Positions 9,343-17,990 of a DNA stretch of 64,000 bases are shown here, piece by piece. The stretch's first letter is position 1. Every line of letters begins with the position of its first letter. This DNA comes from Providencia rettgeri (GTDB lineage Bacteria > Pseudomonadota > Gammaproteobacteria > Enterobacterales > Enterobacteriaceae). A model generated the notes under the pieces. It ran no database searches and had not been told where the DNA came from. It saw only the letters and a list, made by a program, of their open reading frames with translations. A program made the translations under genes and the position numbers. The stretch lies in assembly GCF_023205015.1 (NCBI RefSeq), contig NZ_CP096258.1, positions 1,240,001 to 1,304,000 on the forward strand, read 5' to 3'.

Positions 9343-9573
9343 TATTTGATATAAAAGTTACCCAAACGTAAATTTTATAGGGTAAATGTTGCTCTAAGAT
9401 CACTTTTAGCGATTAAGTTGCTACTTATTTAGTAGTGTTGGGATTAAATAAATAAAGATATCGCAAAAAATAATCCGTTAAGCTAAAAAACAGAGGTGAA
9501 AATATAGAAAACAGTGGAAATGGATCCCCTGTTTATTAAAAATCGAACGTGTCTGCTGTTTTTTTTATTTTTG

Positions 9574-9604
9574 TTTCATTTATCAATAAAAGTGATAAAT
9601 GAAA
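9574..9604. other. Perfect 11-bp hairpin downstream of the tRNA cluster
   Basis: TTTCATTTATC (9574-9584) pairs with GATAAATGAAA (9594-9604). It sits about 90 bp after the last tRNA-Gln gene in the direction of tRNA transcription. It lacks a T tract on the minus strand, so it may protect the precursor 3' end rather than terminate by itself. Confidence 0.45.
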
Positions 9605-9695
9605 TTAGAGGTAGGGTTTATACATAAATACGTTATGCCTAAATGCACTACGGGGTGTTAAGGGAAATCTAATTTATGGGGGATTAAAGAGAGAA

Positions 9696-9770
9696 TGGCT
9701 GGGGTACCAGGATTCGAACCTGGGAATGCCAGGATCAAAACCTGGTGCCTTACCGCTTGGCGATACCCCA
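9696..9770 (-). tRNA. tRNA-Gln (anticodon UUG), third copy in the operon
   Basis: A 75-nt cloverleaf with encoded CCA. The acceptor arm TGGGGTA pairs with TACCCCA. The anticodon stem-loop is CCAGG-TTTTGAT-CCTGG, giving anticodon TTG. The T arm has GGTTCGAATCC. The anticodon and T arms match the other two Gln genes of this cluster. Confidence 0.98.
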
Positions 9771-9781
9771 ACAAAAAGAAA

Positions 9782-9858
9782 TGGTAGCTACGACGGGATT
9801 CGAACCTGTGACCCCAACATTATGAGTGTTGTGCTCTAACCAGCTGAGCTACATAGCC
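9782..9858 (-). tRNA. tRNA-Met (elongator, anticodon CAU), second copy
   Basis: A 77-nt cloverleaf with encoded CCA. The sequence begins GGCTATGTAGCTCAGCTGG and has the anticodon loop CTCATAA with anticodon CAT. Strong similarity to E. coli metT/metU identifies it as elongator Met. Its acceptor 3' strand (GTAGCTACCA) differs slightly from the first copy (CATAGCCACCA). Confidence 0.97.
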
Positions 9859-9904
9859 ATTATTATTTCTTTGGAATGATTGTTGCAACAAGAAGGGAAG
9901 TAGA

Positions 9905-9979
9905 TGGCTGGGGTACCAGGATTCGAACCTGGGAATGCCAGGATCAAAACCTGGTGCCTTACCGCTTGGCGATACCCCA
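9905..9979 (-). tRNA. tRNA-Gln (anticodon UUG), second copy
   Basis: Same 75-nt sequence as the other two Gln genes, with anticodon TTG and encoded CCA. It lies between the second Met gene and the first Gln gene of the operon. Confidence 0.98.
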
Positions 9980-10011
9980 TCCGGGAAATTCTACTATTGA
10001 TTGTATTAAGA

Positions 10012-10086
10012 TGGCTGGGGTACCAGGATTCGAACCTGGGAATGCCAGGATCAAAACCTGGTGCCTTACCGCTTGGCGATACCCCA
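10012..10086 (-). tRNA. tRNA-Gln (anticodon UUG), first copy
   Basis: A 75-nt tRNA with anticodon TTG and encoded CCA, 31 bp after tRNA-Leu in the transcription direction. The sequence matches the other two Gln copies of the cluster. Confidence 0.98.
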
Positions 10087-10117
10087 ATCTTAAATTCAAT
10101 ACTACCGAGAAGGAAAA

Positions 10118-10202
10118 TGGTGCGGGAGACAAGACTTGAACTTGCACACCTTGCGGCGCCAGAACCTAAATCTGGTGCGTCTACCAATTTCGCCACTCCC
10201 GC
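10118..10202 (-). tRNA. leuW: tRNA-Leu (anticodon UAG)
   Basis: An 85-nt class II tRNA with a long variable arm and encoded CCA. It begins GCGGGAGTGGCGAAATTGG, and the anticodon stem-loop CCAGA-TTTAGGT-TCTGG gives anticodon TAG. It corresponds to E. coli leuW in position and sequence. Confidence 0.97.
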
Positions 10203-10209
10203 AAAATAA

Positions 10210-10286
10210 TGGTGGCTATGACGGGATTCGAACCTGTGACCCCAACATTATGAGTGTTGTGCTCTAACCAGCTGAGCTACATAGCC
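10210..10286 (-). tRNA. metT: tRNA-Met (elongator, anticodon CAU), first copy
   Basis: A 77-nt cloverleaf with anticodon CAT and encoded CCA. It is the promoter-proximal gene of the six-tRNA operon, matching metT in the E. coli metT-leuW-gln-gln-metU-gln order. Confidence 0.97.
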
Positions 10287-10316
10287 ATCTTTTTTTGCAT
10301 TACCTTCGTCGGCGTT

Positions 10317-10354
10317 GCGGGGCGCATTATGCTAATTACACACACGACAGTCAA
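10317..10354 (-). promoter_or_regulatory. Strong stringent-type promoter of the tRNA operon
   Basis: On the minus strand TTGACT (10349-10354) and CATAAT (10326-10331) are 17 bp apart and are followed by the discriminator GCGCCCCGC (10317-10325). GC-rich discriminators are typical of stable-RNA promoters under stringent control. The promoter lies about 35 bp before the first tRNA. Confidence 0.85.
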
Positions 10355-10612
10355 TAGCTTTTTGCACTATTTTTTAGAAAACGTGACTGTTTGTTTGTTG
10401 AATAATCATTTTGTCGATAAAGCCAGCAAAAAACAAGCCCGTATTTGAAAAAAATCACTTTTTGTCTTACCTGTTAGATAAATGTAATTTGGTGACGCGT
10501 GAAGTCATACAGTGAAAGAACGCAAAAATTTGTAACAGGAACAAAGGAGGGAGAAGACGACGCGATAGAAAAATAGCTTATGAAACGAAACGTTCAGATT
10601 GTCGCTAATAAA

Positions 10613-10636
10613 AAAGCAGGTATCTCGACCTGCTTT
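10613..10636 (-). terminator. Rho-independent terminator after nagC
   Basis: AAAGCAGGT and ACCTGCTTT form a 9-bp stem with a 6-nt loop, followed on the minus strand by a run of T residues. It ends the nagBAC transcript about 20 bp after the nagC stop codon. The remainder of 10355-10612 shows no gene. Confidence 0.9.
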
Positions 10637-10656
10637 AAAGAGAACAACGGTAAAAA

Positions 10657-11880
10657 TTAGCTTTCAAACAGTTTTTGTAATAATTCACCATTGAGCATTG
10701 CCCGTTTAGTGAGTGCGAAAGCGCCTATCGCAGAGTTATGAACTAACTGTGACGTGACGATGGGGAGATTCTCCCTAAACCCTTTTAAGGCTTGTGTGTC
10801 AATGCAGCTTTGAATCGCGGGTAACAGAATTTGTTCTGCTTCCGTGATATCGCCTGCAATGACGACTTTTTCAGGGTTAAACAAGTTTATTGAGATAGCA
10901 ATCGCTTTACCAATTTGACGGCCAACATGCTGAATAACTTCATTGGCAAGTGGGTCTCCTGTATTGGCGGCTTGGCAAATATGGGAAATCGTACAATTTT
11001 CCAATGTAAGGGAGCTTGAATAGCCTTGTTCTAAACGTTGTTTTACACGAGCTTCAATCGCTTGGTTTGAGGCAATGGTTTCTAAACAACCAAAATTGCC
11101 ACAGTGACAAAGTTCACCGAGTGGGTCAACTTGGATATGGCCGATTTCCCCGAGGTTACCTCGGTGGTTGAGCAATATCTCTTTATTGATGACCAAACCT
11201 GCCCCTGCCCCCCTGTGAATACGGACGAGGAGTGAGTCTTCGCAATCACGGGTTGCACCAAAGTAGCTCTCAGCGAGCGCTAGGCTGCGAATATCGTGCC
11301 CTGCATAACACGTTATTCTAAAGTGCGCTTGTAAATTATCGATGAGATGCCAATTGTCAACTTTGATATGTGGCATGTAGTAGACAATTCCACTATTTGG
11401 GTTAACTAACCCAGGGAGAATAATCGAAATTGCGATTAACTCTTTTAAGCGTTTTTGATTATGTTCGATAAAATCTTCAAGGGCGGAAATCAGCTTTTGT
11501 TCTACCGCTTGCTGAGAAGGTTCCGTGATAGGGTAATGAGCATCGATAATCATTTTGCCACCTAAGTCGTATAAGGCGATGGTGGCATCATAGCGGCCTA
11601 AACGAACGCCAATGGTGTGAAAATTTTTGTGTTCGGAGACAATCGATATGGCACGTCGGCCCCCAGTGGAGGCCTGTTGGTCAACTTCTTTAATTAAGCC
11701 ACGTTCGAGTAGTTGGCGAGTGATTTTAGTGACACTGGCTGGGGCAAGTTGGCTTTGCTCCGCGATTTGAATTCTTGATATCGGGCCATGTTGGTCAATC
11801 AAACTATAGACGACAGCGCTATTGAGTTGTTTGACGAGATCAATATTACCAATTTGCTTCAGCGAGTGGCTTTGATTCAT
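10657..11880 (-). CDS. nagC: N-acetylglucosamine repressor NagC, ROK family
   Basis: A 407-residue ROK-family repressor with an N-terminal winged HTH (SRIQIAEQSQLAPASVTKIT at about 35-55) and a C-terminal sugar-kinase-like domain. The latter includes the ROK zinc motif CHCGNFGCLE near residue 255. It binds GlcNAc-6-P and controls nagBAC and nagE. It starts 11 bp after nagA ends and is the last gene of the nagBAC operon. Sequence is very close to E. coli NagC over the HTH. The nagD gene that follows in E. coli is absent here. Confidence 0.97.
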   Translation of the reverse strand: MNQSHSLKQIGNIDLVKQLNSAVVYSLIDQHGPISRIQIAEQSQLAPASVTKITRQLLERGLIKEVDQQASTGGRRAISIVSEHKNFHTIGVRLGRYDATIALYDLGGKMIIDAHYPITEPSQQAVEQKLISALEDFIEHNQKRLKELIAISIILPGLVNPNSGIVYYMPHIKVDNWHLIDNLQAHFRITCYAGHDIRSLALAESYFGATRDCEDSLLVRIHRGAGAGLVINKEILLNHRGNLGEIGHIQVDPLGELCHCGNFGCLETIASNQAIEARVKQRLEQGYSSSLTLENCTISHICQAANTGDPLANEVIQHVGRQIGKAIAISINLFNPEKVVIAGDITEAEQILLPAIQSCIDTQALKGFRENLPIVTSQLVHNSAIGAFALTKRAMLNGELLQKLFES

Positions 11881-11891
11881 TAGCTAGTTAC

Positions 11892-13055
11892 TCATTTTTT
11901 GTAGACTTCTGCTCCGTTAACATAGGTTGCGAGGACGTCGAAGTCGTGGTTAAACGCGGTTAAATTCGCAATTTTACCCGGAGCGATAGACCCTAACGTC
12001 TCATCAACTCCAATGGCTCTTGCGGGGTAGAGCGTTGCCATTCTCAGTGTTTCATCTAATGGAATACCCACGTACTCTACACTGTTTCTTACTGCTTCTA
12101 TCATTGTTAGTGATGAGCCGCTGAGTGTGCCATTTTCATCTACACATAATCCATCGCGGTAGTATATGGTTTTACCTGCGAAGATAAAATGATCCATTTC
12201 ACCAGTTTGAGGATCTATTCCTGCGGGCGCGGTGGCATCAGTCACTAAAATTAATTTATCACCTTTTAAGTGTTTGCTATTACGGATATTTGCCCATTGG
12301 ACATGTAAGCCATCCGCAATAATTCCGGCGTAAACTTCAGGGGTGTCATAAATAGCCCCTACTAAACCCGGGCCACGGCCTGAAATATATGGCATGGCGT
12401 TAAAAAGGTGCGTTGAAAAGCGGATTCCGGCTTTAAAACCTAGTTTGGCTTCCTCGTAAGTTGCATTTGAGTGCCCAGCTGAAATCACAATCCCTGCATC
12501 TTTCAATTGATGAATATAATTAACTTCAACCATTTCAGGTGCTAATGTGATTTTCGTTATCGCATCTGCATGGGCGGCTAAATAATCAATCATCTGCGCG
12601 GATGGTTGGCGGATAAATTCAGGGTTATGTGTGCCTTTTTTAATAACATTAATATATGGGCCTTCTAAATGGAGCCCGAGAGCTTGGTTCTTGTGGTCTT
12701 TTAAATACTCGGTCATGACCTCAATACCATGCTTCATTAATTCGTCAGAGCACGTAATCAGCGTTGGCAAATAACTGGTACATCCCGTGCGTTCATTGGC
12801 TTTTTGCATGATATCCAAATTCTTTAATGTGACATTTTCTTTATTATCATTGAATTGGACACCACCACAGCCGTTGACTTGCAGGTCAATAAACCCAGCG
12901 GACAAGATTGCACCTTGTAGGTCATGCTGTGAAATATGGGAAGGTAATTCAGAGACAGGACAAACATCTTTGATGATTTCACCATCGACGATGACCGCAT
13001 GGTTATCCAGTCTTTCATGACCTGTATAAATAATGCAATTTGTTAATGCATACAT
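11892..13055 (-). CDS. nagA: N-acetylglucosamine-6-phosphate deacetylase
   Basis: A 387-residue amidohydrolase converting GlcNAc-6-P to glucosamine-6-P plus acetate. Visible motifs are GFIDLQVNGCGG, LGLHLEGPYIN with the metal-binding Glu, the histidines in ISAGHSNATYEE and STHLFNAMP, and the catalytic Asp in ILVTDATAPAG. It lies between nagB and nagC on one transcript, with a stable hairpin in the nagB-nagA gap. Confidence 0.97.
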   Translation of the reverse strand: MYALTNCIIYTGHERLDNHAVIVDGEIIKDVCPVSELPSHISQHDLQGAILSAGFIDLQVNGCGGVQFNDNKENVTLKNLDIMQKANERTGCTSYLPTLITCSDELMKHGIEVMTEYLKDHKNQALGLHLEGPYINVIKKGTHNPEFIRQPSAQMIDYLAAHADAITKITLAPEMVEVNYIHQLKDAGIVISAGHSNATYEEAKLGFKAGIRFSTHLFNAMPYISGRGPGLVGAIYDTPEVYAGIIADGLHVQWANIRNSKHLKGDKLILVTDATAPAGIDPQTGEMDHFIFAGKTIYYRDGLCVDENGTLSGSSLTMIEAVRNSVEYVGIPLDETLRMATLYPARAIGVDETLGSIAPGKIANLTAFNHDFDVLATYVNGAEVYKK

Positions 13056-13085
13056 GGCTTAAACTCCTGACCTCTGGAAGGTGGG

Positions 13086-13114
13086 TCACCGATCAGCCTT
13101 CGCTGACCGGGTGA
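13086..13114 (-). other. nagB-nagA intercistronic hairpin
   Basis: TCACC pairs with GGTGA on the outside and GATCAGC with GCTGACC inside, around a short CTTC-type loop. The only non-Watson-Crick pair becomes G-U when read on the minus strand, consistent with selection on the nagBA RNA. It may affect mRNA stability or relative expression. Confidence 0.55.
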
Positions 13115-13129
13115 TTGATAAATATAATA

Positions 13130-13933
13130 TTAGTTAAACTTTTCAATAATTTCAGATTCTAGCTGTTTGAAATATTTAAGCGTTTTGACTTTTAATTCGA
13201 GTGTTGCGGGTTCATCACAGACGACCAGTGCTTTTGGATGCATTTGCACGCAGCTTACTGTCCACATATGGTTGATTGAACCTTCTACCGCAGCATGAAC
13301 TGCATTGGCTTTATTTGCACCTGTCGCGAGTACCATTAACTCTTCAGCATCCATTAATGTGGCAACTCCCACAGTTAAAGCGAATTTTGGTACTTGGTTG
13401 ATATCGTTATCAAAAAAACGTGAGTTAGCTTGGCGTGTTTCGGGCGTTAATGTCTTAATGCGAGTACGAGAGTTCAGTGAAGACCCCGGTTCATTGAAAG
13501 CAATATGACCGTCGTTACCTACGCCGCCCATAAATAAATTAATTTTGCCGTAAGATTTAATTTTATCTTCATAACGTTGGCATTCTGCATCAACATCAGG
13601 GGCATTGCCATTCAGTAAATTAATATTTTGCGCTTGAATATCGATGTGGTTAAAGAAATTCTCATGCATAAATGTGTGATAGCTTTGAGGATGATTAGCT
13701 GGAATACCAATATATTCATCCATATTAAATGTGACCACATGCTTAAAACTGACTTTTCCTGCGTTATATAAAGCAATCAGTGCCTTATAAGTTGCAAGAG
13801 GGGTGCCACCTGTTGGTAGCCCAAGAACGAAAGGGCGATCAGCAGTAGGGTTGAATGCGTTGATTTTATCAGCGATATACTGTGCGGACCAAATGCCGAC
13901 ATCATGCGCATTGTTAAGTGGAATTAGCCTCAT
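13130..13933 (-). CDS. nagB: Glucosamine-6-phosphate deaminase
   Basis: A 267-residue enzyme that converts glucosamine-6-P to fructose-6-P and ammonia, sending amino sugars into glycolysis. Signatures are LGLPTGGTPLATY near residue 40, FNMDEYIG near 68 with the catalytic Asp, and the stretch GGVGNDGHIAFNEPGSS near 136 with the catalytic His. It is the first gene of nagBAC, diverging from nagE across a regulatory region carrying two NagC-type operators. Confidence 0.98.
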   Translation of the reverse strand: MRLIPLNNAHDVGIWSAQYIADKINAFNPTADRPFVLGLPTGGTPLATYKALIALYNAGKVSFKHVVTFNMDEYIGIPANHPQSYHTFMHENFFNHIDIQAQNINLLNGNAPDVDAECQRYEDKIKSYGKINLFMGGVGNDGHIAFNEPGSSLNSRTRIKTLTPETRQANSRFFDNDINQVPKFALTVGVATLMDAEELMVLATGANKANAVHAAVEGSINHMWTVSCVQMHPKALVVCDEPATLELKVKTLKYFKQLESEIIEKFN

Positions 13934-14124
13934 GTCTTAATTACCTCTAATAAGTCTGTGAAATCTTTCATATATATATGTATCCCTGATGTTATTCATT
14001 AGATATAGGAATACTCGTTATACTTCAAATTTATTGTGCATTATCACTTGCTTGACCTGCTGTTTTTGTTTCAGTTCATGCATTCAAGTGTGCTGAGAAT
14101 ATACAGGTTAATAGCATAAAAAAG

Positions 14125-14145
14125 TTATTTTTAATCATAAAATAA
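14125..14145. promoter_or_regulatory. Putative NagC operator, nagB side
   Basis: A 21-bp dyad TTATTTT-N7-AAAATAA with perfect outer symmetry, centred at 14135. Arm sequence and spacing equal those of the nagE-side site. Assignment to NagC is inference from symmetry and location between nagB and nagE. Confidence 0.65.
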
Positions 14146-14190
14146 GTTTTCAATAATAGCTAGTAATTTAGTCATATCAGTAACTCTTTC

Positions 14191-14206
14191 GTTGATATTT
14201 ATCACA
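14191..14206. promoter_or_regulatory. Putative CRP site between nagB and nagE
   Basis: GTTGA-N6-TCACA, one perfect and one partial CRP half site, lies between the two NagC-type operators. E. coli nagE-nagB has a CRP site in the same arrangement. Confidence 0.5.
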
Positions 14207-14218
14207 AATCGAACCTAT

Positions 14219-14239
14219 TTATTTTGCATCGCGAAACAA
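14219..14239. promoter_or_regulatory. Putative NagC operator, nagE side
   Basis: TTATTTT-N7-GAAACAA, 21 bp, centred at 14229. The inner bases TTTTGC and GCGAAA add to the symmetry. The centre is 94 bp from the nagB-side site, close to nine helical turns, which suits repression by looping. Confidence 0.7.
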
Positions 14240-14349
14240 TTAATTTAGACTATGAAATTGATACTCTCAATAACCTAAATTATGATTTAGGTGTGTGAAC
14301 AAGAAGATCCCGTAAATGGGACAAAAATAGGGCGATAAAGGGGGAGTTT

Positions 14350-16377
14350 GTGAATATTCTTAGCTACTTACAGCGGATTGGTAGGGCACTTATGGTGCCA
14401 GTTGCGGTACTACCAGCTGCAGCAATCCTGATGGGGATTGGCTATTGGATTGACCCAGATGGTTGGGGAGCCAATAGTGCAATCGCGGCGTTACTGATTA
14501 AATCGGGCGCGGCTATTATTGATAATATGTCCGTGCTATTTGCTATTGGTGTTGCTTATGGGATGTCAAAAGATAAAGACGGTGCTGCTGCACTGACCGG
14601 TTTTGTTGGCTTTTTAGTCGTGACAACACTGTGTTCGCCTGCATCTTATTCCATGATCATGAATGTTCCGTTGGAAAGCGTTCCTGCGGCATTCGGTAAA
14701 ATAAATAACCAGTTCGTGGGTATCTTAGTTGGGGTACTGTCTGCAGAATTGTACAACCGCTACAGTGGCGTAGAGCTACCAAAAGCATTGTCTTTCTTTA
14801 GCGGCCGTCGCCTTGTACCCATTCTGACATCATTCTTAATGATCATCTTAGCCTTCATACTGATGTATGTGTGGCCAGTGGTCTATAACGGTTTAGTCTC
14901 TTTCGGTGAAAGCATTAAAGACTTAGGCTCTGTGGGCGCGGGGATTTACGCATTTTTCAACCGTTTATTAATTCCTGTGGGTCTCCACCATGCACTTAAC
15001 TCAGTGTTCTGGTTTGACGTTGCAGGGATCAATGATATTCCAAACTTCTTAGGCGGTGCTAAGTCAATTGAAGCAGGCCTTGCAACAGTAGGTATTACGG
15101 GTCGTTATCAAGCGGGCTTCTTCCCAATCATGATGTTTGGTTTACCTGGTGCGGCATTAGCGATTTACCACTGTGCACGTCCAGAAAATAAGGCAAAAGT
15201 TGCTGGTATTATGATTGCCGGTGCGTTCGCGGCATTCTTCACCGGTATCACTGAGCCGCTTGAATTCTCCTTCATGTTCGTGGCACCGATTCTGTACGTA
15301 GTCCACGCATTGTTAACCGGTATCTCGGTTTATATCGCAGCAACAATGGAATGGATCTCAGGGTTCGGCTTCAGCGCAGGTTTAGTCGATATGTTATTGC
15401 AATCACGTAACCCATTAGCCGTTCAGTGGTATATGTTGATTGTCCAAGGCCTAATCTTCTTCTGCATTTATTATGTCATTTTCCGTTTCATGATCCGCAA
15501 ATTCAACCTGTTAACCCCAGGCCGTGAAGAGAGTGCAGGGGATGAAACTATTGATGGTTATGACGAAAGCATTAGCCCTGCCGATAGCAGTGATAGTGAT
15601 ATTCAAAAAGAAGCTCGCCAATATGTTGCAGCGGTGGGTGGTAGCGACAACATCGTCAGTATTGATGCCTGTATCACTCGTTTACGTTTAGGTGTTAAAG
15701 ATTCAGCGATTGTTAATGACGCCATGACAAAACGTTTAGGGGCTTCAGGTGTTATCCGCTTAAGCAAACAAAATGTGCAAGTGATTGTCGGTACACGTGC
15801 TGAATTAGTGGCAAAAGCAATGACTGAAGTGATTGCAAAAGGCCCAATTGCAGGTTCTGCGCCAGTTGCAGCGGCAGAAGAGAAAAAAGCCACAGAGCCT
15901 GCGAAAGCTAAAGGCAATGTGATTTTATCTCTGGTTGCGCCAGTGAGTGGTCAAGTTTTCTCACTTGACGATGTGCCAGATGAAGCGTTCTCTAGCCGTA
16001 TTGTGGGCGATGGTATTGCCATCAAACCAACAAGCAGTGAAGTGTTAGCGCCGGCATCAGGTACGGTGGTGAAAATTTTCGAAACTAATCATGCATTCTG
16101 CCTTGAAACAGAAAATGGTGTCGAACTCATTGTTCATATGGGGATTGATACTGTTGCACTGAAAGGCGAAGGTTGTGCACGTTTAGTGGAAGAAGGAGCT
16201 GAAGTAACCGCTGGCACACCAATTCTGAACCTCGACCTTGCGTTCCTTGAGGCCAATGCTAAATCAATGATTAGCCCAGTTATCATCAGCAATATTGATG
16301 ACTTCGCTGGTGTCGAGATTTTAGTTGAAGGCGATGTGAAAGCAGGCGAAACGGTTATTTATAATGTTCTGAAATAA
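14350..16377 (+). CDS. nagE: PTS N-acetylglucosamine transporter, EIICBA
   Basis: A 675-residue three-domain phosphotransferase permease that imports and phosphorylates GlcNAc. The EIIC membrane domain spans about residues 1-390 and contains LMFGLPGAALAIYHCARPE-type motifs. EIIB carries the phosphocysteine Cys441 in DACITRLRLGV. EIIA carries His596 in LIVHMGIDTVALKG. The start codon is GTG, preceded by GGGGAG. It diverges from nagBAC and should be induced with it when GlcNAc-6-P relieves NagC. Confidence 0.97.
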   Translation: MNILSYLQRIGRALMVPVAVLPAAAILMGIGYWIDPDGWGANSAIAALLIKSGAAIIDNMSVLFAIGVAYGMSKDKDGAAALTGFVGFLVVTTLCSPASYSMIMNVPLESVPAAFGKINNQFVGILVGVLSAELYNRYSGVELPKALSFFSGRRLVPILTSFLMIILAFILMYVWPVVYNGLVSFGESIKDLGSVGAGIYAFFNRLLIPVGLHHALNSVFWFDVAGINDIPNFLGGAKSIEAGLATVGITGRYQAGFFPIMMFGLPGAALAIYHCARPENKAKVAGIMIAGAFAAFFTGITEPLEFSFMFVAPILYVVHALLTGISVYIAATMEWISGFGFSAGLVDMLLQSRNPLAVQWYMLIVQGLIFFCIYYVIFRFMIRKFNLLTPGREESAGDETIDGYDESISPADSSDSDIQKEARQYVAAVGGSDNIVSIDACITRLRLGVKDSAIVNDAMTKRLGASGVIRLSKQNVQVIVGTRAELVAKAMTEVIAKGPIAGSAPVAAAEEKKATEPAKAKGNVILSLVAPVSGQVFSLDDVPDEAFSSRIVGDGIAIKPTSSEVLAPASGTVVKIFETNHAFCLETENGVELIVHMGIDTVALKGEGCARLVEEGAEVTAGTPILNLDLAFLEANAKSMISPVIISNIDDFAGVEILVEGDVKAGETVIYNVLK

Positions 16378-16404
16378 TTTAGTTTAATATTATAAGTGAG
16401 TAAG

Positions 16405-16431
16405 AGGGTGGCTTAGGCCACCCTTTTTTTA
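16405..16431 (+). terminator. Rho-independent terminator of nagE
   Basis: AGGGTGGC-TTAG-GCCACCCT, a perfect 8-bp stem, is followed by a run of T residues 28 bp after the nagE stop. Confidence 0.95.
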
Positions 16432-16625
16432 TGGTGGTTAAATAAGAAAAAGATAATCATACAGGGTATAACAAATAATGATAATCACTATCAATTGAGT
16501 TTGGTTTATAAAGAAAATATAATTAATTGTTAGCTTTGTGGGGAGGTGTTTTTTCTAAAATACGCGAATAATTAAAATTAAAGCGCCTAAAATAATTATA
16601 AAAAAGTATCTATAAGGAGAAAGGA

Positions 16626-16829
16626 ATGGGATTAAAAATTCATTTGGTTTGATAAATAAACCAAATGAATATGTTGGTGAAGAGTATTCTCTTGGCTTAG
16701 GGGATGATGGTAGCATTATAGAAAAACTATTAACCCTGAAGGAAATATTATTATAATGGTTGTTTTGATGTGCTTTTTGATTGGGTCTCTAATCTTCAAA
16801 AGCATATAAAAAATAAAGTTAAATATTAA
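16626..16829 (+). pseudogene. Decayed short gene with two frameshifts
   Basis: An ATG preceded by AAGGAGAAAGGA opens a frame that stops after eight codons. The next frame continues as NSFGLINKPNEYVGEEYS then LGLGDDGSIIEKLL. After a second shift the first frame resumes as NGCFDVLFDWVSNLQKHI and ends at TAA 16827-16829. The middle part is in a different frame from both ends, and together they read as one protein of about 67 residues. I do not recognise the family. It may be a broken immunity-like or cassette gene next to the Sel1 protein. Confidence 0.45.
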
Positions 16830-17031
16830 TAAATATGATTATCAAGTTTTATTAGATTATCGAGAAGAATGGTAATTATCTATATTTATAAATTATTAGT
16901 AAATAATTTAATTTACTTGTTTTATACAAATTAATATTTATCTAAAACAAAAACATAAGGAATATGTAATATGACTGAATTAGTGAAATACTTATAACTT
17001 CACTCTCGACTTATGATTTAGGAGAAATTTC

Positions 17032-17838
17032 GTGAGGTTGATTTCATGGTTTATCGTTATAGGAGCGTTCATAATAGGGACTCCAACTTGGGGAGGAAAT
17101 ACAAATCCTCCTTTAATTCCAACTGTAAGAGATCGTCTATATACCATTGGGTATAATGAAACAGAACTACGTTATGACCCTGACCTACCTAAAAAAGTTT
17201 CTTATCCTGCAAACCAACAGCAAGTGCTTGAGTTATATCATCGGGCATTAAAAAATAATAATGAAGATGATAATTATGTCTTGTTTTCTTTTTTCAGAAT
17301 TGGTTGCACCGATTTTAAGCATTTACATAATGTGAAAGCTGCAAAAGAAGAGTGTGCACTGGCAAATTTCTTTTTGAAGAGAGTATTAAAAATTAATTCT
17401 AATAATGGGTTAGCTCTGTTATTTACAGGGGTAAACTATCAGCATGGTAATGGGGGGGAAATAAATATGCCAGAAGCAATTTCATATTATGAACGAGCTT
17501 ACCACCTTCATGGTAATAAGGTACTTGTCGCAGTAAAAAATCTTTCGACGATTTATTTACATGGACTCGGCGGGATCCCTCAGGACTTTAATAAAGCTAA
17601 ATACTATTTAGAAATGGCCGCAAGAGATAACCCAAAGGGGCAAGATGCATATTACCTCAAGAATTTTGATACATATGTTGATTTACTCAAAATATCAAAT
17701 GAAGGTGATAAATGTAAGCAACAAAACCCGAATAACCGTATCTGGGTAAAAGAATGTAATGATAAAGTAGAAAAGAAAATAGAAGCGTACTTAAAAAAAC
17801 ATAGAGGAAATCAGAAAGAGAAAGATGCGATTGGTTAA
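17032..17838 (+). CDS. Secreted Sel1/TPR-like repeat protein
   Basis: A 268-residue protein starting with GTG after AGGAGAAATTTC. The first ~20 residues (RLISWFIVIGAFIIGTPTWG) form a signal peptide. The middle holds two to three Sel1/TPR-like helical repeats, for example the segment with EAISYYERAYHLHGN and the one with FNKAKYYLEMAARDNP. The C-terminus is lysine-rich and charged. Such proteins usually mediate protein contacts in the periplasm; no specific function can be assigned. The flanking DNA is AT-rich and contains remnants, so it may be an acquired gene between nagE and glnS. Confidence 0.7.
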   Translation: MRLISWFIVIGAFIIGTPTWGGNTNPPLIPTVRDRLYTIGYNETELRYDPDLPKKVSYPANQQQVLELYHRALKNNNEDDNYVLFSFFRIGCTDFKHLHNVKAAKEECALANFFLKRVLKINSNNGLALLFTGVNYQHGNGGEINMPEAISYYERAYHLHGNKVLVAVKNLSTIYLHGLGGIPQDFNKAKYYLEMAARDNPKGQDAYYLKNFDTYVDLLKISNEGDKCKQQNPNNRIWVKECNDKVEKKIEAYLKKHRGNQKEKDAIG

Positions 17839-17879
17839 TTTACCAAAATTTTATTTTATGACTAATATGAAAGGTAGTT

Positions 17880-17954
17880 ATGAATAATACGTTAAAAATT
17901 GCATTTATTAATAACATTGGCGAAATCTCAAACAAGGTTGTCAAGTTTGCATAA
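17880..17954 (+). CDS. Possible 24-residue ORF or fragment
   Basis: ATG at 17880 opens 24 codons (MNNTLKIAFINNIGEISNK and a short hydrophobic tail). A weak AAAGG lies upstream. It may be a gene remnant or a random ORF; no homology is evident. Confidence 0.2.
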   Translation: MNNTLKIAFINNIGEISNKVVKFA

Positions 17955-17990
17955 GCAAGGCGCTTTTTTCATCGATAAGATAACTTTTCA

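Noticed and set aside
9876..10209. Open frames of 60-115 codons over the tRNA cluster on both strands
   Set aside because: They are translations of repeated tRNA genes (recurring GVPGFEPGN-type peptides) and carry no independent coding evidence.
10254..10448. 64-codon plus-strand ORF
   Set aside because: It begins inside a tRNA-Met gene and runs antisense over the tRNA promoter; composition is not coding-like and no SD is present.
13990..14060. ACTCGTTATACTTCAAATTT, similar to the end of the ERIC-like elements
   Set aside because: Only one end matches weakly and no core is present; too degenerate to list as a repeat.
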